Position numbers and translations under genes: made by a program. Shown here in pieces: positions 28,901-35,339 of a stretch of DNA of 64,000 bases. Source of the DNA: Methanobacteriota archaeon (GTDB taxonomy: Archaea; Thermoplasmatota; Poseidoniia; Poseidoniales; Thalassarchaeaceae); the NCBI GenBank assembly GCA_018650285.1, contig JABIGF010000020.1:124001-188000 (forward strand), written 5' to 3'. The notes under the pieces were generated by a model that saw only the letters and a program-made list of their open reading frames with translations, was not told the DNA's origin and made no database searches. Numbering within the stretch: the first letter of the stretch is position 1; every line of letters starts with the position of its first letter.

Positions 28901-30779
28901 TGGAACTTGTGATATCGTGTTAGACCTAACTGACGGTGCATCAGTCAACGATGCAGCAACCACTGTGAGTGTTCCATTCACAGTCAATCCAGTTAACGAC
29001 CAGCCACGTATCCTACCATGGAATGTGAGTCAAGGTGCATACATTACCACAGATTATCTTGACGCAAACGGCGACAAGGTATCAGGTAAGATCACTGACA
29101 CAACCGCAACCCATGATGCATGGTACTGGCAGGTTGATGAGGATACAGAGGACGCAGACCTCTTGACTGTTGATTTGACCGCAATGATGAGTGATAACGA
29201 CCATACAATCGAGCAACTAACTTGGGAAGTAGATGATACCCAGGCTTCGCTTGACCAGTGTCCGTATCAGAATTACTTCGCAGTAACGATTGATAACAAC
29301 GCACACACATTGGAGATTGACCTCATCCCTGACGCAACCACCGACGCAGATAGCAGCGAGTGGGATATGCTACAGGATGCAGATGGCGATGGTACACCAG
29401 ACGATGGTATCCACCAGATGAGTCCACGAAGTGGTACATACTGTGCTCTAAACCTATGGATGAATGATACAGCAACGCCTCCTGGACAATACAATTACGG
29501 GCAGTCAACAACTGGCACATACAACCAAGGTAGCAGCCAAGAAACACTATACATCCGTGTTCACAATGCAGTAGAGGCACGACCTGACTTCAACTTCGAC
29601 GAAGTCCGTGTTTCACCACCTCCAATGGACTTCAAGGGAATTGACGGTGTTCTACGTGAGACCATGGTCCCTGTATCAGTAAGTCTAGAGATGGAAGGCG
29701 ATGAGCCAATCAACTCTGATGGTACGTACAAGTATCTGTACGATTTGAGAGTCTCATACTATGTGTCAGACTGTTCAGGTTGCGCAGGACTCTACCAAGG
29801 TAGTGTACGTCTAGGAAGCAATGGACCTGGAAACGGTGACATGGCTCTACCAGACTGGAATGGAGAAACTGAAGTTGGAAGCTTTGTTCGATTGAACAAG
29901 ACTTCTGAGGACGTACGAGTGTTCGTAGATGTTCTAACAGTGAACCCATTCACTGGACAATACACTGACAACAGCAAGTACGAGAAGCCAGCATTGGAAG
30001 AGAAGAACTGGGCAGACAACAACATGACTGCTTCAGGAACCAACAGTGAGTTACCAATGATTGTCGAGACAAGGGCTGCATCAAGCGTTGCTTCGTTTGC
30101 ACCAAGTCTGATGGCAGTTGGTCTAGTCGGCATCTTTGTCGGCGCTCTCCTAAGCCGCTCCCGTTCGGAAGAGGATGAGGAAGAGTTCGAAGAGGAATCA
30201 ATGGTTGATGATGACCGTGCAGTAAGCCCAGTTATCGCGACCATCCTCTTGGTAGCAATCACAGTCGTCTTGGCTGGTGTAATCTACGTGTGGGCAGGCT
30301 CACTCGCAGACACCAGCACAAAGGGTGTTCCAAGACTGACCTTCACTGCAGAGTCAAGAACTGTGCAGGAAGTCACTGGACTACCTCAAGACCAGTGGCA
30401 CTGGAGGATCACCACATCATACGCAGCAACTGACTTAGCTACTCAAGCGGTCACTGTTTCGGTATTGTGGAATAATGCTAGTGGACAACAAGTGTACAAA
30501 ACTGCACTCGCACCATCGGGTGGAGATGTAGAACATGTGTATGGTTTCGCACCTCGTAACAGCGAAGCGATGGTCACCTTCTGGGATGACATATCGCATT
30601 GTGAGCGCGGCGGATCTGCTTGTATCACCGAATTCGGAGCTGGAGACAGAATCTATGTGCGAATGACCGACAATGACGGACTCATCGACAACGCAGAGAT
30701 TAGCATCCAGTACGAGTTGCCAGGTGGAGCAGCATACATCCTAAAGCAGTACACTGCTACACCAACCAGCATCCGTTGA
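16905..30779 (+). CDS. Giant beta-helix surface protein with cupredoxin domain and C-terminal type IV pilin
   Basis: 4624 residues. Signal peptide at ~12-30 ('GGSWLLLTLLMIGMSWSAA'). Residues ~60-330 resemble the N-terminal region of YD/RHS-type surface proteins ('DNRTFPLVIDPTL'). A Tyr/Ser/Asn-rich stretch and Ig-like modules follow, then right-handed parallel beta-helix sequence for much of ~1320-3180 ('DNNTLYDC', 'NNNTIFGD'). A blue-copper-like domain lies at ~3185-3280 (His in 'YQHTTTS', Cys-His-Met in 'HCSIHSWM'). Cadherin-like repeats ('VENVNDAPSI', 'VNPVNDQPRI') come next. A membrane helix (~4392-4415) and acidic tail look like a normal protein end, yet the frame continues into an archaeal pilin signal and body (4433-4624). 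Probable adhesin or polysaccharide-interacting protein; function not demonstrated. Confidence 0.85.
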   Translation: MVTNKNKVTLGGSWLLLTLLMIGMSWSAAVSPVTENLQTSENDGAESNDDLLALPDETINPADNDEFGYDEGAELIGARTETAKTFLKEEGGFEAVISPVPVHYMKDGAWEEIDLTIQSNEEGWGVTANTYETYFSNDARQGVQMVVDGQTIRYGIMPQVVVLDANTLSPEPYMAKPSSEPIDVGANVIRYPMMTGLSLDYKVTPTQLKQNLVVREAPNLLDHQKESGYFGISETMFLPVGYALFLGETPIADGELVKTNQSLSIRNLETGDELVAIPQPLVNSVEPTAEGTHIGEYVIRVQGEQVTLITVVENTWLMDSDNRTFPLVIDPTLDKGAQRAGYAYYYRITRWGWYTSTYEYAYATTSIVYTCKGSGSSYNTCTSGSYSWYYRYAWYRFDFNSAIPSGATVQSTDFKSSVGRYYAGGARTYEVAVLKSGSSQSSNTIDPSSYLYSSGRNLNRYIRNSADSSNTVTLSDPGYYWNNNPVHSIGMNTNGVSDVQDAIDGNGAGSSGYILGLGLRNVGNSPYWYWCGTNYYSYYGCTSSAKYPHLHVDYTGGSDTDAPEDTFVPYTGLTTHRSEQRTFWLSLKDVTGVDTTSSGGPSMNYRVDNGSWTNVHATTLGTCIAGYWCNFRAVIPAVQEGEYVQYFWAFQDLVGTVAGTTGNPNFKTLPVGGTGTPSSITSAPSSPYNYFVQPAEEADAFNSDGTKNNKWQLKIDQLTNFRYYSVYRYFDEQITYYEDSQEWIWEYDTSTCGTGNNQCFNTGASYEMRYSPTVSGYSYTNCAQVATCVVTEPTGMSMSGQHGPGMSTIWWYNAAEGAFTVVGLDDETGIDQRVSGQSVGTQGGGRNCDDCYSAVPIPGDITMKFGTLSVNATYTSSRNTRNYFCVNSNNHPLYFATTSSSNPYCLYSYTTYRYDRQFNGWMAPGFDGRWSANTDITQKVSMVRPTPDIYPVEIDMTGLMDTHSEDDRTVSVKLMDAGDPPTGVNSSSGTDANGVLEGPQILYRVYNATTSSWSSWTTNAMTQQSGKTRTQCELINCEWSATIPGQDRDNSVEYSIHVQDNNNNWNNTTASSYQIATPTKVFTIEWHDMNCGFGQQYKCSYQVKMYDVTNEIEYHYDTGSSAYYDYENIGYQKGGSTAIGATLRERGPGYIAGANPYDYNYRFSTDGNSHANERMDAGMTELYNYDEVFTGNSNGNPYTYYCTRYWYAYKHQCAEVIDLPVGFDFEYFGTTYSGNNSHKIHAIRHGGASFSQSTSNTPMQMSYYGWGGYWETLPSTASYVRNAQLAPWFGYYSSYYCYNSGNNECSIRTKTVPFDGAGMDVYADITTPTIWDNEMSPIRIVPSGDYIRVTADLTIEPGVEVQFAAGKGIDMAGTCAKLVASSNSTAPTGFTNLGNGNGKGIAFTNGGCTTANTDDRHTFDGVYFSNLDVAISAGSRHGNSPHFNGNVGNFTFNDVTFTDVGTAIKHGSGTGTGFDLSGVSITNATNSCIDLPDNAVLNWLEGSATNCNMGSSSTEGAIKTGSGSAVTLENLTIADSAYNGIMGSAATIWASNVSMSTSGLMSSELSGTAIEQLSTATSGTELYANNIDSGYANAVVSYATDAMTLTDITGGTISLTPAGPSGTVLGASGWSATDITSTGNMLLTRTSPSSMDNVDLDGYLRMDGTASTSDTVTINNLAADGISVAGCGWNVRANNVDLGDSTNGVWATASCGSGSASSTLTVVDGTMDGSSSNGNIAYARNAKVTIVGIDLTGQTAMGSYVAVASTNGEVRLIDVSWRTNDCSDANGWTGMSNCWVDVSSSSGSIYIGGTAQVAAYRMMSGVPVFVADHSVTTTAVTTSGTCPGTACVVTDVTTVGTSYTDGSGNATAWLLQDKLERVSGSTSVTESYTEHRIAVAGGAGQNETGPADLWYTDPCTINSFDCSMPIGVGDQAYLKLEAFPQDWKGATKDCAWLATNTSTSNGYYLYTMQIITLSTDLVLDGCKVHFNGTKISVNTTATHAPKIILKNGGELLISEGGGESGNMKAVTSTYGWEMDIQDGGTFVLDNAYIRDIKQNSNTGGALMVGDGATLELKNGAIVYGSQTVSSRMSTIKVDGGTLSVNDANVYNAQQTGVGVWIQDSGTTAIQNIGVTGADTGIVIKDAAPAIDGFTLNDNTVGVEIDGGMTLPSIYRSTLLSGQSRGWETYEMDLTGLASNYNYIQFGFNSVYEGGNVHPQYNYYTSRYFSVHDRMRIALNDGIDDDNNGNGDELENFTTNAAGKQMTGYYDSGETSNLGDRLNPNHPSRNDGYARWDCNLYGYQYSPGGSYQYGYYYYLLNYGQGAYTNSGNYYGANAYPTEMGFTTDIVDGLTGAQNYYPYEYWGYYWPTWYFGPQYQGGIFTPPEGFNGLWGNYNVCLSYAYRYQTPTPNGWRLSWPIVDVSSSSVTEVSAFIDILHNYADYYGDRYDFVFRGGSDINSLMDADWGREFGKASLDNGVIDGSDTGLLLSGNFAAGDISGVTINSPVNEGVLVSGSSAASMDGITVNDGRYGIRTTTNAGGSLKAINTVLDNQSQDGVVLGSSFKLDLGGSISNASNAAVNVLRTSSKDWSFDSLSMVNNNIGLSHAGTGVTTCTDCTTGGNTMDVMTSGTVKWVEGDIDLATVVATGNGVLERARLLDVTINADGSGVAGTGVSMLDANDKRVGGGATDSNGQLLDMIFYTNYVRASGLEVVNLAGYHIMTVAKVRYDTSGSMSSRVADFRYADKSVSLVDGPGNADTVALTDRFDARVCYSWESTSYNVLQSCSGANNIGTGSSRTKLNGDGAGGTIKEYGYFAAIPTDMKNKAILIDSPWLYTRTTGASFNGSTVIVSGFYNNEWSDLYVQNYAGDVYLDDTLWAGISPKDTAFFNLGYYGGYSYGNFFVNDSTLINVGAVGSGAGYYNRNPEMHVTNSTLVSYSQLEDVQSVYPEEICIQSAGTDAGDWIVDNNTLYDCTVGVMIYINYYATSPAYGGSGTDGARWSNNTLYDSTYLPFWIYLQSDADDLLVDNNTVTGSKRVQYGVYAQDNRLNSVEIRSNTLITTDEPIYLRNAKQWDINNNTIFGDANSAHSGIYVRNGHGSITDNTLIDSDGGINVYGVRSGYDVDISGNTIGASGGRVSPTATGIYLENCGLAEVTMSGNHISTTSNALLSDGCDVSDVGSVFASAGGSASQIHSVNIEASQFNPAIKNISTGDTVRWILTQYNSDPNNYQHTTTSNTTGLWDSTAMNLGSTFAYTFNTAGTYEYHCSIHSWMSGVVNVANSTGNSNLQTYGIDILDGSEEVSLDGTSIGGFSLAYRQDGGDLSVSGGTVVTGDNGFDLTNVDVTIDGLSVSSSVGGGIGIDASSDNGRHTLDIANFDATGSIGLLTDGHNDFRWNGGDSTAETTLKTLGGASGTIENMTVTTDGPWRTGGSSTQINAGAYSTVTSVGNTLNQSMLTIGTSAVIHEGNLLDLTVLHMGSASTDVGLMIKSTDLGRSEYVSPSWRSNIISVGEGPSGAAAIGDWFVSHPLGVSNIADDAMPGAVAVNPDPTSQAMGYMTWDNSNLNIMLTGVTFTLTDGMWYLDTQQGGSTVGDNWYVSHNLPFEADYMLWAEDLNNWGIRKVMPGGNWVDVTASCNGMQAAPGFGIPGVTATFSGISEFSIPWGCIGNPTGRVKTLAIIQNENTGHVLGVYPPQYFNQTCGCAQSFQDFGTLQLEGGDLADGTLDDYLLIHRTFTATGATTPRAYDVTVKVRDADNIYWDWGTHSNLSMDENRDITIDIMRAKPVIADLVDVSYDEDTGAHTISLTDKAQDYQQASSALSWTVTNDATNPSNASSPMAYDLTGQTMTITPDADEFGNHRLYLTVMDGHGLYSSQSILVGVENVNDAPSIFNDRHSTGMPVFSETMDSLGNAVYNVVDEPQRRHPITGEEMTWDLITKNLGSSNGEAFVVDLANEQDGTADNNSEQAPQTYTWSAVTDPAVCVPFSVSVQSNTLVIDLNEDNEAGGTCDIVLDLTDGASVNDAATTVSVPFTVNPVNDQPRILPWNVSQGAYITTDYLDANGDKVSGKITDTTATHDAWYWQVDEDTEDADLLTVDLTAMMSDNDHTIEQLTWEVDDTQASLDQCPYQNYFAVTIDNNAHTLEIDLIPDATTDADSSEWDMLQDADGDGTPDDGIHQMSPRSGTYCALNLWMNDTATPPGQYNYGQSTTGTYNQGSSQETLYIRVHNAVEARPDFNFDEVRVSPPPMDFKGIDGVLRETMVPVSVSLEMEGDEPINSDGTYKYLYDLRVSYYVSDCSGCAGLYQGSVRLGSNGPGNGDMALPDWNGETEVGSFVRLNKTSEDVRVFVDVLTVNPFTGQYTDNSKYEKPALEEKNWADNNMTASGTNSELPMIVETRAASSVASFAPSLMAVGLVGIFVGALLSRSRSEEDEEEFEEESMVDDDRAVSPVIATILLVAITVVLAGVIYVWAGSLADTSTKGVPRLTFTAESRTVQEVTGLPQDQWHWRITTSYAATDLATQAVTVSVLWNNASGQQVYKTALAPSGGDVEHVYGFAPRNSEAMVTFWDDISHCERGGSACITEFGAGDRIYVRMTDNDGLIDNAEISIQYELPGGAAYILKQYTATPTSIR
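30201..30779 (+). other. In-frame archaeal type IV pilin domain with possible internal start
   Basis: The last 192 residues form a complete pilin-like protein in the same frame as the giant gene: 'MVDDDRAVSPVIATILLVAI' is a class III (archaeal pilin/DUF1628-type) signal followed by a globular beta-rich body. The ATG at 30201 is preceded by GAGG five bases upstream, so it may also be translated on its own. Prepilin peptidase would be expected to cleave near the Arg-Ala before 'VSPVIATILL'. Whether the cell makes a fusion, a separate pilin, or both cannot be told from sequence alone. Confidence 0.75.
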
Positions 30780-30792
30780 ATAGGAAATAGAA

Positions 30793-30871
30793 GCGCCTTC
30801 GGGCGTGGAAAGCAGGGATGCTTGGGGGCTTAGGCCCCCGAGCACCCGAACCTCTGAGGGGCGCAAGCCCT
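30793..30871 (+). other. Structured 3' region with three tetraloop hairpins
   Basis: Three successive stem-loops: GCGCC-TTCG-GGCGT (30793-30806); a 14-base-pair stem with one bulge capped by TTAG (30815-30847); and GGGGC-GCAA-GCCCT (30858-30871). UUCG and GNRA loops are typical of stable structured RNA. The stretch may be a 3' UTR element of the giant transcript or a small RNA. Confidence 0.5.
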
Positions 30872-30886
30872 GATTGAGGCTGATTT

Positions 30887-30940
30887 GGCCCCACCGTAGT
30901 CCGGTTTATTCCGGAAGACGGTGGGGCCTTTTCTTATTTT
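30887..30940 (+). terminator. Hairpin terminator after the giant gene
   Basis: GGCCCCACCGT pairs perfectly with ACGGTGGGGCC across an inner CCGG..CCGG hairpin and is followed by TTTTCTTATTTT. This is a strong intrinsic-type terminator. Confidence 0.85.
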
Positions 30941-31042
30941 GAACTCTAAATGCCGTTTGTGCATATTATTGCCATTTTCATTGTTTTTATTATCCATCAA
31001 GCCATTGATAAAAGGGTAGGTGAACCGGTAGGTTGGAGCCAC

Positions 31043-31720
31043 ATGTCTAAGTTACGCTCAGTTGTCTTTGATTGCGATGGTGTCTTGATAGATACTATTT
31101 CTTCATGGCGTATAATTCATGATTACTTTGGTACAAGCAGTGGAGAGATGTTAGACAAATTTCTTGCCGGAGGAATTTCTGATGAGGAATTCATGGCTGA
31201 TGATATTAGCCATTGGAAGCAGGTTAAACCAGAAATACATCGTGATGAATTGATGCGTTGTTATCAAGGTGTTAAATTAAATCCAGGAGCAAGAGAACTT
31301 GTTGAAGCCTTACAAGAACGAGGTATACATGTGGCTATTGTTAGCGCAGGTGTTGATTTGTTAATCGGCTCCATTGCGAAGATGCTGAATGTGGATGATT
31401 GGGTTTCAAACGGCTTCCAGTACAGCGATGACGGATTTCTTGAAGATGAAGGGGTAGTTCGTGTTCCAGCGCATGACAAAGCGATAATGGTCAATAAATT
31501 GTGCCGCATCAACGGTTTTGACTCAAGTGAAATATGTTCTGTTGGTGACAACCATACTGATCTTTCAATGATGATTCCAGGGAGCATGTTCATCGGATTT
31601 AACCCGAGTAAAGAGATGGCTTACCAAGGATTTCGAGATGCCGGTGTACCGATAGTTGAAGGACACGATTGTAGAGACCTTTGGCCGCATCTGTTTTCTG
31701 GTGATGATTTCCCAAATTGA
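31043..31720 (+). CDS. HAD-superfamily phosphatase, phosphoserine-phosphatase-like
   Basis: 225 residues from the ATG at 31043, preceded by GGAG; the track ORF begins far upstream in non-coding sequence. HAD motif I 'VFDCDGVLID' carries the nucleophile and acid/base Asp, motif II is the Ser in 'VAIVSAGVD', motif III the Lys in 'AHDKAIM', and motif IV 'VGDNHTDLSMM'. The layout is closest to SerB/HAD-IB enzymes, so phosphoserine is a candidate substrate, but HAD specificity cannot be read reliably from motifs. It lies directly before the transaldolase gene, with overlapping or adjacent ends, and may share its transcript. Confidence 0.8.
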   Translation: MSKLRSVVFDCDGVLIDTISSWRIIHDYFGTSSGEMLDKFLAGGISDEEFMADDISHWKQVKPEIHRDELMRCYQGVKLNPGARELVEALQERGIHVAIVSAGVDLLIGSIAKMLNVDDWVSNGFQYSDDGFLEDEGVVRVPAHDKAIMVNKLCRINGFDSSEICSVGDNHTDLSMMIPGSMFIGFNPSKEMAYQGFRDAGVPIVEGHDCRDLWPHLFSGDDFPN

Positions 31721-31788
31721 TTCACTTCGGCCACAAGGGAGCAGATTCACGCGATACATTCATGTTGAAGTGGGCTGGTAAGAGTTGC

Positions 31789-32451
31789 ATGGAACTCTTT
31801 CTTGATAGTGCGGTGATTGCTGAAGTTGAGGAGATATCCTCTGGGGGTGTATTGGGCGGAGTTACAACAAATCCCACACTAATTCGTCGTTCTGGCGGCG
31901 ATTTCAAGAAAACGATACAGCGGATTGCAGAACTTTGTCCTGGCCCCATCAGTGCTGAGGTAAACAGCATGGATTGCGATGGGATGGTTAGCGAAGCACG
32001 AGAATTAAAGGAATTGTTACCTGATAATGTAATTATCAAAATTCCTTGCACTGCTGAAGGCCTAGCGGCAACAACTATCCTGTCTAAAGAAGGAATAGAT
32101 GTTAACATGACATTGGTTTTCAGCGTCTCTCAGGCGCTCCTTTCAGCAAAGGCAGGCGCTTGCTATGTTTCTCCTTTTATTGGTAGAATTGATGATAAAG
32201 GAGAAGATGGAATGAAACTAATAGCCGAAATCATGCAAGCTTGGAATAATGATTCAAGTATTACATGTAAGGTTCTTGCCGCTTCTATCAGATCATTAGC
32301 CCATGTTGAGTTATCTGCTAGATTAGGTGCTCATGCAGCAACAATACCAACTACTATTTTCCATCAAATGATTAAACATGAGTTGACTGATGTAGGGATT
32401 GAAAAGTTCCTTGCAGATTGGGATGCGGTAGAATCCGAAGGACGCGCATAG
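31789..32451 (+). CDS. tal: Transaldolase / fructose-6-phosphate aldolase family
   Basis: 220 residues from the ATG at 31789 (MELFLDSAVIAEV), matching the short TalC/FSA-type family of about 215-220 residues. Conserved elements: 'FLDSA', 'GVTTNPTL', the Schiff-base lysine in 'VIIKIPCT', and 'ASIRS' near the C-terminus. These enzymes transfer a dihydroxyacetone unit in the non-oxidative pentose phosphate pathway, or cleave fructose-6-phosphate. The catalytic preference is undecided here. Upstream in-frame starts at 31717 and 31762 exist but add residues outside the fold; GGTAAGAG precedes the chosen start. Confidence 0.87.
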   Translation: MELFLDSAVIAEVEEISSGGVLGGVTTNPTLIRRSGGDFKKTIQRIAELCPGPISAEVNSMDCDGMVSEARELKELLPDNVIIKIPCTAEGLAATTILSKEGIDVNMTLVFSVSQALLSAKAGACYVSPFIGRIDDKGEDGMKLIAEIMQAWNNDSSITCKVLAASIRSLAHVELSARLGAHAATIPTTIFHQMIKHELTDVGIEKFLADWDAVESEGRA

Positions 32452-32468
32452 AGTAGATGTTGTCATCC

Positions 32469-34175
32469 TCAAGCAAAAGGAATTGTTGCAGTCTTGTGTG
32501 AATGCAAATTTACTACAGTCAAAATACACGGTTTAGGTTGGAATCCAAGCATACGCATGTAGCCGGTTTGGTCTTGCCATGTGCTGCTTTGAATCAAAGT
32601 AGTACCCTTGTAATCTCCACAATGGTGGCTATGAACGTGGCCAGTGACAAAGATGTCTGGAATCTCCTCAATGACCATGTGGTCTTCTGGTTCGGGTGAT
32701 AGAGGGGTTTTCCCACCCCATGAAGGTGCTAAGTGCCGCCTTTCTAGCATTTGTTCCATTGCTTTTTCTGGTTCCGAAAATGTGACGTGCCGAATGGATG
32801 AGACGAAATCCATGATACTAACGCCGTGGTAAGCAAGAGTTCTCACCCCATGAAGGCTGAAATCGCATGGATTACCCACAAACGTTGCGCTGTTGAAGTA
32901 TTGCTGAATCAACTTGTCTAGAGATGGTTGAGGTTCTGCAGGGCGAACGGCGTCGTGGTTGCCTGGGAGAATAATAGTCTCAACCCATTCGGGTAGTATT
33001 TCTGTTAGACGTGCCATTTCTTCGTACTGTTTGTAGAGGTCAACAATTTCCAATTCCTTGTCTTGGTCTTTGTAAATACCAACTCCATCAACTATGTCTC
33101 CAGAGAGAATAAGATACTTGATAGTCTTAGCAAGTGGGTCTTCGTGAAACCATTTGACCATCTTTTCCCATTGGGCGTGCAAAAATGTGTTGGAGCCAAC
33201 GTGGATGTCAGAAAGAAAGGCAACTGAAACCGCTTGATTGTCAGGTGCAACACGCTTTTCGTGGCGTGTCATTGGCGGCAGATGGATATCTTCGACGATG
33301 AATCTATCACCACCACCTGGCAGAACAAAACCAGTTATTCCAACAACATCATCCTCCATCAGTCCTGCAACAGCGATAGTATTTCTTCTCTTGGCTGATG
33401 GCAAATTATCCATGGCGCGTGGTGGGCTGAGAATACAATGAATATCACCTGTTTTGTCTTCTAATTTGAATCTGAGTTTCTCTCCACTTAGTCTGACATC
33501 GTTGACTAATCCAACTATGGTTGCAGTGTTGCTGTTACTGGAATATCGAGATTTATCTCGGTGTAATTGGATCACATCAATTGGTCGATTAGGAAGGCGT
33601 CCTGAAGCCACTAACATCTTTTTGAGTTTGTCAAGACGATTGTTAAAACAAGAGAGAATATCTGCAAATTTGCCTTCAGTAGTGCTTTTTCCTGTGATAT
33701 CAAAATGAATATCTAATTCAACATCAGTGTCTGATGCCGCCATTGAAAATCCATCAATTGAGAAATGTGGTAGGTCGTGTGGCCGAGATGCTGGCTTGAT
33801 TTCTGGTGGGTCTATTGGTGCAATCACTCTTCCAATATTGTCATCATTTTCTGTTGTTTGAATTGTTCCATCTAATATTGGGACGATGTTTGCTTTTACT
33901 TCTTCGGATTTTTCTTCAACAGATAATTCAGTCACTTCAATAGATGTAGATTCGATATCATCACTTTGAGGTGTTTCTTCTACAGGGCGAGATAACACAT
34001 CAAGTTGTTCAAGAATATCTTCACTAAGTAATCCTTTGATTCCGTGAGATATTGCGGTATCTATCAAGAGGTCTGGGTTGCTATGTGAAAGCAATTTTTC
34101 TTGCACGCCAGCGATTGGAATCAAGCACGCTTTACTCAGTTTTACTGAGATGGTACGCCAACGCCCGTCCTCCAT
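32469..34175 (-). CDS. polB: DNA polymerase D small subunit (DP1), 3'-5' exonuclease
   Basis: 568 residues from the ATG at 34175 (MEDGRWRTISVKL), preceded by GAGGG. The C-terminal half is a calcineurin-like phosphoesterase with metal ligands in 'LSDIHVGS', 'LSGDIVDGVG', 'LPGNHDAV' and 'VTGHVHSHH', preceded by an OB-fold ('TIVGLVNDVRLSGEKLRFKL'). This is the proofreading subunit of the replicative polymerase D found only in archaea. The N-terminal ~190 residues are acidic and low-complexity, apart from a small helical head ('SNPDLLIDTAISHGIKGLLS'). It is a firm archaeal marker for the window. The large subunit DP2 is not nearby. Confidence 0.95.
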   Translation of the reverse strand: MEDGRWRTISVKLSKACLIPIAGVQEKLLSHSNPDLLIDTAISHGIKGLLSEDILEQLDVLSRPVEETPQSDDIESTSIEVTELSVEEKSEEVKANIVPILDGTIQTTENDDNIGRVIAPIDPPEIKPASRPHDLPHFSIDGFSMAASDTDVELDIHFDITGKSTTEGKFADILSCFNNRLDKLKKMLVASGRLPNRPIDVIQLHRDKSRYSSNSNTATIVGLVNDVRLSGEKLRFKLEDKTGDIHCILSPPRAMDNLPSAKRRNTIAVAGLMEDDVVGITGFVLPGGGDRFIVEDIHLPPMTRHEKRVAPDNQAVSVAFLSDIHVGSNTFLHAQWEKMVKWFHEDPLAKTIKYLILSGDIVDGVGIYKDQDKELEIVDLYKQYEEMARLTEILPEWVETIILPGNHDAVRPAEPQPSLDKLIQQYFNSATFVGNPCDFSLHGVRTLAYHGVSIMDFVSSIRHVTFSEPEKAMEQMLERRHLAPSWGGKTPLSPEPEDHMVIEEIPDIFVTGHVHSHHCGDYKGTTLIQSSTWQDQTGYMRMLGFQPKPCILTVVNLHSHKTATIPFA

Positions 34176-34261
34176 ACCCTCACACGCAGACGTGGACGTT
34201 CTAAGCAATTGCGATAGGCACCACGGAAATTGGGGGGTCTATTCTGAGAAATAGAAGAAAT

Positions 34262-34981
34262 CTATTCATCTCCCCAAGATATTGCAGAGTCAAGAATATT
34301 TTCAGACTCGTTTTTTGGTTCTTCAGGTTCTTCTTCACCATTTGACCAAGCAACATCACCTTGCCAATCTTCTGATTTAGGGCCATCATTTAGGATTTCA
34401 AGTGCTTGTGGGATATCAGGTGAACTTGAGACAATCTCCTCTTCAACCTCTTCTTCCGAGTTCTCTTCTTCCGTTTCAAAGTGGTCACCCCACACTTCTA
34501 GGGCGACTCGTAGAGCAAATGTGGCAAAGGCTTCTTTGTTGCTATGGCGGTCTCCATGACCAAATTCTGCACTTTTAGTGGTTACTTCTCCATTGATTGA
34601 AATGCCAACCCATACTAAGCCAACTTCTTTGGTTTCAGTTGCTCCAGTTGGTCCAGCAATTCCAGTAACTGAAATACTCATTTCAGCACCAGATATCTTT
34701 GCTGCCCCAACTGCCATTGCAGCAGCCATTTCGGAGCTGACAGCCCCTGCAGCCCCCTCTTCTAAGGCGAAAAGTGATTCATCAACACCGAGTTGTGTCA
34801 TCTTTGCTTCGTTTGAGTATGTGACCCAGCCTTGGTTGAACCAGCGGCTTGCTCCTTGAATGTCTGTTAGGGCGGATGATACCATCCCTCCTGTGCAGGA
34901 TTCAGCAGTAGAAATATGAATTTTTGACTGCTTTAGTCGGCGGGCGAGGAGCCCTGCCAAAACAGAGGCGTCTTGTGCCAT
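34262..34981 (-). CDS. CinA C-terminal-type nicotinamide-nucleotide amidase with acidic tail
   Basis: 239 residues from the ATG at 34981. The first ~160 match the CinA/PncC amidase domain: 'ISTAESCTGGMVSSALTDI', 'GWVTYSNEAK', 'ISVTGIAGPTGATETKEVG'. The enzyme hydrolyses NMN to nicotinate mononucleotide for pyridine-nucleotide recycling. The N-terminal CinA domain found in longer bacterial proteins is absent. The C-terminal ~75 residues are an unusual Glu/Asp-rich tail with repeated short hydrophobic patches; its function is unknown. ATATAG about 30 bases before the ATG and the absence of a Shine-Dalgarno suggest a leaderless mRNA. Confidence 0.88.
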   Translation of the reverse strand: MAQDASVLAGLLARRLKQSKIHISTAESCTGGMVSSALTDIQGASRWFNQGWVTYSNEAKMTQLGVDESLFALEEGAAGAVSSEMAAAMAVGAAKISGAEMSISVTGIAGPTGATETKEVGLVWVGISINGEVTTKSAEFGHGDRHSNKEAFATFALRVALEVWGDHFETEEENSEEEVEEEIVSSSPDIPQALEILNDGPKSEDWQGDVAWSNGEEEPEEPKNESENILDSAISWGDE

Positions 34982-35184
34982 AATTTGCCCGCGTAGCGGC
35001 CCCTTTTGACTATATGGGAGGGTGCTGGGTATCATTTTATTGCGATTTCAGCCCTGTGGCGCAGATTATGCCAAATTATTCTTAGATTTCTATTATTTTT
35101 CTAAGCACACCATTATTGAGCCAATTTTCGATTTATTCTCTTGAAATCGCTTGAAACTACGTGACAATATTTAGGATTTTAATA

Positions 35185-35257
35185 TGGGCCCGGGCGGATT
35201 TGAACCGCCGATATTCGCCTTGTAAAGGCGACGTCATAACCGCTAGACCACGAGCCC
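35185..35257 (-). tRNA. tRNA-Val (UAC)
   Basis: Cloverleaf on the minus strand: acceptor GGGCTCG/CGGGCCC with discriminator A, D-arm 'TGGTCTAGCGGTTATGA', anticodon stem TCGCC/GGCGA with loop TTTACAA (anticodon TAC), and T-arm 'GGCGGTTCAAATCCGCC'. Intronless; 3' CCA not encoded. Confidence 0.96.
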
Positions 35258-35339
35258 GACAAAGAGGCCGAGGAACCTCTCCATTATGAACGGCGCGACC
35301 CCGTAGCCTTTTGGAGGGTGAGTGATGTGGTAGTGGCAC

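Noticed and set aside
29792-30262. 156-residue minus-strand ORF
   Set aside because: Shadow of the giant gene; its Ser-run is the complement of the Glu-rich tail codons.
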